Assembly (NCBI GenBank): GCA_030867875.1
Contig: JAOWCC010001368.1
Span: forward strand, 310,001 to 374,000
From: Actinernus sp. WN-2022
Lineage: Eukaryota; Cnidaria; Anthozoa; Actiniaria; Actinernidae
Direction: 5' to 3'
Length of the DNA stretch: 64,000 nucleotides
Shown here piece by piece: positions 59,301 through 64,000 of this stretch; the stretch's first letter is position 1, and each line of letters begins with the position of its first letter. The position numbers were made by a program, and so were the translations under genes. The notes beneath the pieces were generated by a model that was not told the DNA's origin, ran no database searches, and worked only from the letters and a program-made list of their open reading frames with translations.

Positions 59301-62300
59301 CACCTGTGTACGGTGCCACAAAGTACGCACTGAGATGGCTACCATAGTCACTGCCATCGTTTTTGGGCGCGCTAAAGTTTGGAATAATATTCACATCACT
59401 TGGCTTGTTAGGATAGCTCTTAATCAATGCCAAGTCACTTATAGTAGATCCTGGTACATTACGCCACACTTCACGTTGCACTCCAGGGAACGCACCTAGA
59501 CGTTTGGCTGTCAAATACAAAACGTCATTAGAATCTTGTGTACGTTATAAATATAGTTAAAGATTGGACCGCTATCCATTTGTGAGAATATGCTGTAGAA
59601 TCTCCCAGCTGCTATTAAAAAGACGATCAAACGATGCGATCTAGGAAAGCATACTAACCACCACAGTTTTTTTTCCAGGTGTTGTATTCAATTGAAAAAC
59701 TTACGATGTAAGGCATTTTATACGGGAACCATTTCTTTCGTAACTGAAACATTAACCACCGGTCAATATATTCAAATTGTTTTGCTCTGACGAAGGCCTA
59801 ATGCTCAGCTTACTCTCACGGCGATTACCGTAATCGACTTTTAGTTGATTGTACCACTATTTTCAAATATATTCATTATCTTTGAAAAGCCATTAGAAGA
59901 GATTTTAAAACTGGCTGATGTATAGTACACCTATCAATGTCAAGTCGGTGGGGGGGAGGGGGGGGGGGGGGCAGGCACAGGGTGGGTATTTGATAATCCA
60001 TGCAGGCCCATGGGTAGGGCACTTGAATAACCTTATTGTCCCAGGGGAGGGTGATATGAATTTTTTTCGTTCCGTGGGTGGGGCTACACTTGCTATCCGT
60101 GCGGAAGACCAGAATATCTTTCCCGCGCTGCGCAAGCGCTGTGACGTTCGTCGCAATCAGAGTTCGAGCTGTCGGAAACCATCAGAGAAAAGTTTGTAAC
60201 AAAATTGAGCTTAAAATTTCCTTTATTTCCTGATTTGGCATAGTCATATTTACTGAAATGTTTTCTTATTTCTGTTGATATGAATAGGAATGCATATTTA
60301 CATTTTCCTCGTGTTTTATTGGAATCAATTTGCGAATTTTATGGGCCAAAGCTGTCTTGAGTTTTAACACATGTATGCGTGTCTTATGATTTGTACTGGT
60401 TTAGTTTGTTTAAATATTCCGTTGACCAAAACTTGTAGAAAAAACTTTGAGAAAACTGAAGCATTTAACAGCGGTGAGTTGATCCTTTCGTGGATTTCGA
60501 AAGATAATACGGTATATACTTCATGGTAGTGTTTCGTTCCATATAGTCTCCCTGCATAATACTGTAAAACAGACAGTATTATGGAACGAAATACTACCAT
60601 GAAGTATATACCGATAATACCATCCAAATCGACCCTATATGCAAATGGCCGTTTCAATGTATCGATAGGTAAAAACAGACAAAGAGAGTTTCAGTTTTTG
60701 TTTGTATTGTTCAATATTCCATACTTACGTATGCTGTGTGTTTCTTTCAATCTTCTAATTTCTTCTGTTGATAGGGCACACGGGAAGATATAGAACTCGT
60801 CCAGGGCTCCCTTGAACTGACGAGCAGTCTGGTTTGTATTGTAATGCGTACCGATCTGTGCCAACTCACTCCAGTCAGTACTAAAAGACTCTGTCTCTTG
60901 AGGATCGATGTGTTGGTATTCTGTTATTGGCTCTCCATTCATGTATACAGTTGCCTCCTTGGTGTCTGGATTATATGTGCCCGCGATATGCATCCAGCGG
61001 TTAGGTTGAATTACTCGTTTGGTTGTCTTCCCGTATACAGTTTTGTCGAAGTTCCTTTGGAAAAATCGAATCTGGTACAAAAAAAAAAATCTTTAAATTA
61101 TGTTACGCAATTGTAATGTAGACTTTTATTATTGGTTTCTTTATTACAAGATATGTACTTTTTAATCATGTACTTTTTAATTTCCTTTGTTTTGAGTCGA
61201 CGTTTTCATCAACGTATATCTCATTTTAAGACCAGATTTAACGACGGCATTAAATCAAGACCCATTGGTCATGTTTATAAATGGAAGCGAGACATCTAGC
61301 TTGGAGTGTTTTGTCATGCTTATGATACTACCTACCCTGCCCTTATCTAGAATCTCAAAGTGGTACTGTCCTTTCTTGGCTGTGTCAAGTAATCCTGGCG
61401 TCTCTGTAACAAATATCTCATTCACGTTTGATGCACTCATATCCTTTATGTTAACCCAGGCTGCCATGGTAACGGAACGAGTGGGTTTGCCTTTGAAATT
61501 TCTTCCTCCCAGCTGAATATAACCTGAAATTAAGGGTGATTAATGGAGATTACTAAACAAATGTTGTGCTTGATGTAAAAGTTTGATAGTTCACATTAGA
61601 TATAGGAGTTTGTCAAAGCTCTTAGGTGTAACGTGGATAAATAATGAGTATTGTATTGTGTTGTAATGGAATTTCCTACACGCTCTCTATAACTCAGCAT
61701 GCGTTATAACATTCACCTATTCACTTGATGTAGAATCGATATTAATGATACCATTTTGAGCTTATAGGCACTTCAACTACTCGTTAAAGCGTGTCAGGTC
61801 ACGTGAGATGTATTGTGCTTTATACAGGGTTCATACACCTTTTTCAGTGTCTTTCCAGGAGTTTTCTAGGAGTATTTTGAAATCACAACCCTAACCCTAA
61901 ACCCTAACCTCACTCTTTAATCATTAGGATTTCAGTTTTCCAGGAGTTATCCAGGACTTTAAAGGCCTATACAAAAAGAAAAGAAATCCAGCACTTTCCA
62001 GGATTTCCAAGTGGCGTATGAACCCTGTTTATATCCCATAATGTTTGCCTTACCATTTGATAGGTCTAGACCATTGTCGTCCATGTATCCCCCCTCAGTA
62101 AGAATAGTACCCTGTAGCTTTCCGTTGTTTCCCATACCAGACTCGTCATATACTGTTCCTGAACACATCTTATCGAAATCATAGTACAACACTGGTCTGC
62201 ACTTATAAGGGTAAACTGAAAACAAAATTAGATTAAAGTGGTTTGAAAACGTTCGTTCAGAAACATTTATTTCATTGGCGCATACAAAAGATGGAATAAA

Positions 62301-62769
62301 AGAAAGGATTGATTGGCTCTGAAGTATTACTTTTTCTGTCAATGAGACCAGCAGCTTGGGCATCTACTCCTGGCGTGCTAACTGTTACGGGACTGGTTAC
62401 TACCGCTGGCCCTACCGGTTGCTGAGTCTGGATGCCTGCTGGGGGTGCAGCAACTGGTGCTGCATTGTCTTTAGAGACGACTCTTTGACGCGATGGAACG
62501 GCGACCTTAAGCAAATCTCCAACTGTCGAGGGAATATTTTACCGGTTATTTCCAATATATTCATAATATTGTACCTATGATTGTAATTAATAAGTACATA
62601 TGACTAGCTTACAAGTAAGCTTGGGATTTATTTCACTGTCCCTTTAATAAAAATATATTCCCAATAACTAGCGACATACATGTGAAGAACCTATGGCAAC
62701 CGAGCGGTTCGCAAACAAAATACTGTTCCTTTGTACAACCACCTTTCATTACGAATAGCACAATATGTT
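53138..62769 (-). CDS. LamG-PA14-GON domain extracellular protein
   Basis: A split gene read from right to left. Nine exons (62522-62331, 62215-62054, 61523-61336, 61071-60729, 59507-59183, 58846-58656, 58538-58277, 54835-54474, 53397-53138) join with consistent phases into 760 codons plus stop; a tenth exon (62769-62680) is tentative. Counting from the 62,522 exon: a Pro/Ala/Val-rich linker (about 1-63), a concanavalin/LamG-like domain (about 70-293), PA14 (about 297-432), a GON domain (about 469-665) and a basic tail. GON domains are best known at the C-terminus of ADAMTS9, ADAMTS20 and nematode GON-1, where thrombospondin repeats precede them; no protease or thrombospondin repeat is seen here. 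Together the domains suggest a secreted or matrix glycan- or protein-binding molecule. The signal peptide and first exon were not found and may lie upstream or outside the window. Confidence 0.85.
53891..54100. mobile_element. Probable MITE in the last intron
   Basis: AACCATTTACAG and GAAGAACTAT at 53,891-53,918 recur inverted at 54,071-54,100 with a few gaps. The element is 210 bp and AT-rich, with related ATGTATGTAAAATGT-like sub-repeats inside. Divergence between the arms suggests an old insertion. Confidence 0.45.
54474..54835 (-). CDS. Exon: C-terminal half of GON domain
   Basis: A 362-bp exon, phase 2 to phase 1, acceptor AACCTTTTTAG and donor G/GTACGT. It carries FNKVRIEP, the hallmark AGDCYSAASQCHMGKFKIDL, then TGTGLRV and the closing GECGGSCGGCQP. 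It is separated from the preceding exon by a 3.4-kb intron containing a SINE and several repeats. Confidence 0.9.
55303..56047. repeat. Dispersed repeat, copy B, with internal palindrome
   Basis: The first 130 bp match copy A at 39,125-39,240, and the last part (GTCTAGATTTGATGTAATATT) matches copy A's end near 39,437. Inside, 55,556-55,616 and 55,708-55,765 form an inverted repeat sharing AGGTGTATACGATGAATA and GCGGCCGAGATATG. The 3.4-kb intron of the LamG-PA14-GON gene contains it. Confidence 0.6.
55891..55975. repeat. 41-bp two-copy tandem duplication
   Basis: CCATCGAACAATGTTATAGC and the following CAAGGATCTTAATCCATCC occur twice 41 bp apart with almost no differences, so it is recent. Confidence 0.8.
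56560..56790. repeat. ~130-bp duplication carrying perfect CRE palindromes
   Basis: Two copies share GATGACGTCATC, ACATCACCA and CACCCAATACC, about 130 bp apart (CRE-like ATGACGTCAT near 56,569 and 56,697). A partial third copy (GACCCAATACCATGTCTCTC) lies near 56,858. It may be a repeat family; enhancer activity is speculation. Confidence 0.5.
57118..57369. mobile_element. MITE with CTTTTGCAGGAA ends
   Basis: Left CTTTTGCAGGAAACAATCACGTG and right end (inverted) CTTTTGCAGGAATGCAATCACGTG differ by a single small indel region, giving about 23-bp inverted ends on a 252-bp element. No coding capacity. It lies within the large intron. Confidence 0.62.
57756..58000 (+). mobile_element. tRNA-derived SINE
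   Basis: The head shows an A-box (TTAGTGTACTGGTTAAGC, about 57,765) and a B-box-like GGTTGCGATTTAAAACCCC (57,802-57,820). The body contains CTTCTCAGATAAGGACGTAA, which resembles a conserved central domain shared by several animal SINEs (Nin-type). The tail is (CTTTA)n. AGTAAA directly precedes the head (57,748-57,753) and directly follows the tail (58,001-58,006), a likely short target duplication. Confidence 0.68.
58009..58172. repeat. C-rich minisatellite
   Basis: Imperfect repeats of CCCACCATCCCAACCATCC and CACCTCCCAACCAT, nearly free of G on the plus strand. Open frames of Pro- or Gly-rich peptides over it are by-products. It abuts the SINE tail. Confidence 0.8.
58277..58538 (-). CDS. 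Exon: N-terminal half of GON domain
   Basis: A 262-bp exon, phase 1 to phase 2, acceptor TTGTTTTAACAG and donor AG/GTCAGT. It contains the GON features SCAEIK, then DEYTIQM, LYCYGMSTAKPTEYVTLEAG and NYATFHRERL, with cysteines at the expected places. Confidence 0.88.
58656..58846 (-). CDS. Exon: end of PA14 domain and linker
   Basis: A 191-bp exon, phase 2 to phase 1, acceptor ATTTACCGACAG and donor A/GTAAGA. It reads SANFTLEAGKYYWLEALHKQ, the conserved final PA14 strand, then DTLSVGYNLQCSS and a Ser-rich linker. The upstream extension of this open frame (to 58,953) is intronic. Confidence 0.88.
59183..59507 (-). CDS. Exon: first two thirds of PA14 domain
   Basis: A 325-bp exon, phase 1 to phase 2, acceptor TGTATTTGACAG and donor AG/GTATTC. 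It encodes REVWRNVPGSTISDL, then FSAPKNDGSDYGSHLSAYFV and the PA14 signature APYTGVYSFTLTGDDEAELF. PA14 is a beta-barrel found in glycosidases, adhesins and developmental proteins, often binding carbohydrate. Confidence 0.9.
59508..60728. other. Intron with G-rich tract and strong hairpin
   Basis: Intron between the LamG and PA14 exons. It holds a G-rich tract at 59,948-59,971 and the hairpin at 60,510-60,613. Short open frames on the plus strand are not credible genes. Confidence 0.6.
60510..60613. repeat. 104-nt near-perfect hairpin
   Basis: The outer arms (60,510-60,542 and 60,581-60,613) pair over 33 bp with one mismatch. An inner stem (CATAATACTGT with ACAGTATTATG) pairs 11 bp around an AAAACAG loop, leaving a roughly 12-nt bulge on the left arm. 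The flanking ATAATAC on both sides extends the symmetry. It could be a palindromic MITE remnant or an expressed small-RNA hairpin. Confidence 0.7.
60729..61071 (-). CDS. Exon: end of LamG-like domain
   Basis: A 343-bp exon, phase 0 to phase 1, acceptor T-tract GTACCAG and donor C/GTAAGT. It carries the LamG hallmark NRWMHIAGTYNPDTKEATVY followed by MNGEPI, ELAQIGTH and GALDEFYIFPCALSTEEI, ending in a helix (IRRLKETHS). Confidence 0.88.
61336..61523 (-). CDS. Exon: middle of LamG-like domain
   Basis: A 188-bp exon, phase 1 to phase 0, acceptor TTAATTTCAG and donor AGG/GTAGGT. It encodes GYIQLGGRNFKGKPTRSVTM, then AAWVNIKD...FVTETPGLLD and YHFEILDKGR, matching the central LamG strands (SVTMAAWV). 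The open frame continues 27 codons past the donor into the intron, but the next exon aligns only with splicing here. Confidence 0.85.
61825..62027. mobile_element. hAT-like MITE with internal telomere-like run
   Basis: The ends CAGGGTTCATACAC and (inverted) CAGGGTTCATACGC match, and both are followed by TTTCCAGGA-type motifs. CAGGGTTC-type ends with CCAGGA repeats are common in hAT-related MITEs of animals. TTTATA flanks both sides; hAT normally makes an 8-bp duplication, so only part may be preserved. AACCCTAACCCTAAACCCTA lies inside at about 61,889-61,908. Confidence 0.6.
62054..62215 (-). CDS. Exon: start of LamG-like domain
   Basis: A 162-bp exon, phase 1 to phase 1, acceptor TTGTTTTCAG and donor G/GTAAGG. 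It reads PVLYYDFDKMCSGTVYDESG and then NNGKLQG...LDLSNG, the usual N-terminal strand pattern of LamG/concanavalin-like domains (YYDFD, D-x-SG-x-GNNG). Confidence 0.85.
62331..62522 (-). CDS. Exon: Pro/Ala/Val-rich linker
   Basis: A 192-bp exon, phase 1 to phase 1, bounded by CCTCGACAG and donor A/GTAATA. It encodes a low-complexity linker (KDNAAPVAAPPAGIQTQQPV, then VVTSPVTVSTPGVDAQ) without cysteines, likely flexible and possibly O-glycosylated. It is separated from the LamG exon by a 115-bp intron. Confidence 0.7.
62680..62769 (-). CDS. Tentative upstream exon of the LamG-PA14-GON gene
   Basis: A 90-bp open exon from an AG acceptor (ATGTAATAG) to a consensus GTATGT donor, phase 1 at both ends, exactly compatible with the next exon. 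It reads VMKGGCTKEQYFVCEPLGCH and joins as HRFFT-F-GDLLKV. The CTKEQYFVCE segment resembles the end of a C-type lectin fold, but too little is present to claim one. The acceptor has a poor pyrimidine tract, which is the main weakness. Confidence 0.4.
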
Positions 62770-63169
62770 CTATTACATCTCTATCTTCTCTTTATATAGT
62801 TTAGAAGAGGAAGAAGAAAAGGCCAACGACTTTATGTCCCCGCAAGAAGACACGGCCATCATACGGGCATGCGGGCTCTAACAACCTACTAAGCCGTGCT
62901 TTGTCGTTGTCCTGGGTGCATGTGTTCGTTAGTACGGGCACCGGCTGAGGTCGATTAAAATCGAAGCGTCAATGACAGCTAATTACAATAAATTGAATTT
63001 AAATGCTTGACAATTTCCAACAAGTCATACATTCAGTGATAACGAACAATAGAGACAAGCTATATGTAATCGAGATAAAATTTAGAAATCTAGAATTAGT
63101 TGAATTCGACAATTATTACTTTATATATTTTATACAAATCGAGCACAGCCTTCCCCATATAAATACAAC

Positions 63170-63735
63170 GTGAATACGAAACTATCCCACCCTTCTCCCA
63201 CTATGTATAAGTATATATGTAGATAATGTATTAGAACCCGCCCTCCTAAGCGTATTACATAATTATAAAACCTCCCCACCCCTCTCCCATTATGTATAAA
63301 TATATATATGTAGACAATGTATTAGCGCCCGCCCTCCTAAGGGTATTATATAATTATTGAACCTCCCCACCCTTCTCCCACTATGTATAAATATATATGT
63401 AGACAATCAGGAGTATATTACACAGGAGTGTTCATGTGCCCTTGTGTTGGCCCCTAACACAGTAGATAGTGTGTCTATTTATAGTCGCGAAGTTCTGGTA
63501 TGCGATTACGTTGTGTTTTGTTCTCTTGCGCTTTAGTATTTTTAGCAGTTTGAACCGTGTTTCTTCTCGCGCGAAACGCTATGCTAAAAGTAACTCTACC
63601 GTCTACAGTGTTGTGTGACAATGCAATGTGGGAAGAGGAACACTGCTCTGTAATATACTCCTGGACAATGTATTAGTACCTAAGGGTATTACATAATTAT
63701 TAAACCTCCCCATCCCTCTGCCAATATCTAAGAAT
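63170..63735. repeat. ~90-bp tandem repeat, four copies
   Basis: The unit includes CACCCTTCTCCCACTATG, TATAAATATATATGTAGACA, ATGTATTAG, CCGCCCTCCTAAG and GTATTACATAATTAT. Copies start near 63,188, 63,277, 63,368 and 63,710; the last interval is enlarged by a MITE insertion. Once 262 bp of insertion and target duplication are removed the spacing is about 80-90 bp. Confidence 0.78.
63408..63663. mobile_element. 256-bp MITE with 26-bp inverted ends
   Basis: Ends 63,408-63,433 and 63,638-63,663 are inverted copies with two mismatches (outermost CAGGAGTATATTAC). GACAAT occurs on each side (63,402-63,407 and 63,664-63,669). Sister copies of the tandem repeat have a single GACAATGTATTAG at this point, so they act as empty sites and confirm a 6-bp target duplication. 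Confidence 0.8.
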
Positions 63736-63793
63736 ATATAAATGTGCGAGTTAATGTCAATAACATGCAGTTTCTAGTTTTCTTTGCCAAGGT

Positions 63794-64000
63794 TGTAGTT
63801 GCATTCTGTAAAGTTCATGGATCTTATTTTAGCTTTAAAAGATTTTAATGTTTTTACAGTTCGTTCATTGTCCGGTAATCCGTTCCATAAGTTCGGTACC
63901 TGTTTGGACTCTTGATATAATAAGTTTCTCTTTCCCGCGTAAGGTCTTCAAGCTTGATATTTTATTGAGTAGTTCGACTGATAATGTATTGAGGTGCTTG
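63794..64000 (-). pseudogene. LINE reverse transcriptase 3' remnant at window edge
   Basis: The minus strand reads NLLYQESKQVPNLWNGLPDN, then RTVKTLKSFKAKIRSM, then a stop at about 63,794. LWNGLPD is the same C-terminal landmark as FWNSLPD in the LINE at 40,199-40,948. Upstream the frame is broken by a TGA near 63,950, so the copy is decayed. It continues beyond the window. Confidence 0.6.

Noticed and set aside
60581..60793. Plus-strand frame starting in the hairpin
   Set aside because: It runs over the intron hairpin and antisense to the LamG exon; a shadow frame.
61888..61914. Possible true telomere or chromosome end
   Set aside because: Only about three CCCTAA units inside a MITE in the intron of a gene; interstitial.

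Overview
The window is eukaryotic, from an animal and most likely a cnidarian (anthozoan). The basis is: a split gene with GT/AG introns encoding an extracellular LamG-PA14-GON protein; CR1/L2-like LINE debris; many short inverted-repeat elements; a tRNA-derived SINE; and short interstitial TTAGGG/CCCTAA runs. Placement below Metazoa is inference. There are no bacterial operons, rRNA genes or CRISPR arrays.

Region 1 (1 to about 33,530) is one continuous satellite, cut by the left window edge. Its core is the decamer CATCATCCTG, from a few to over 70 copies at a stretch. Decamer blocks alternate with a roughly 100-bp AT-rich spacer made of AAATA-like steps. Blocks come in three kinds (short, long, and one with no decamers) and form higher-order units of roughly 0.78-1.2 kb. 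A second higher-order family with a typical 873-bp period dominates after about 16-17.6 kb. All open frames here are by-products of a stop-free 10-bp repeat and I do not annotate them as genes.

Region 2 (about 33,530-53,100) is gene-poor and full of transposon remains. In order: a frameshifted, intron-containing gene resembling a tyrosine recombinase (34.9-35.9 kb); a 1.5-kb element with about 120-bp inverted ends and another inverted-repeat element nested inside it (36.86-38.4 kb); a G-rich tandem repeat split by a truncated LINE (39.5-41.5 kb); telomere-like repeats in inverted orientation around a 100-bp duplication (44.6-44.86 kb); a perfect-stem hairpin (45.0 kb); a decayed LINE-type ORF1 with SAP-like and SGNH-esterase parts (46.1-47.4 kb); two copies of one MITE family (48.9 and 49.9 kb); a TTAA-flanked piggyBac-like element (50.3-51.3 kb); and two weak candidates for small secreted peptides (51.7 and 52.5 kb).

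Region 3 (53,138-62,769, minus strand) is the one well-supported protein-coding gene. Nine exons with mutually consistent phases, plus a tentative tenth, encode at least 760 residues: a Pro/Ala/Val-rich linker, a LamG-like domain, PA14, a GON domain and a basic tail. Its introns hold a SINE, several MITEs and a strong hairpin. The 5' end is not resolved.

Region 4 (about 62,770-64,000) has a roughly 90-bp tandem repeat interrupted by a 256-bp MITE with a 6-bp target duplication, then a LINE 3' remnant running off the right edge.
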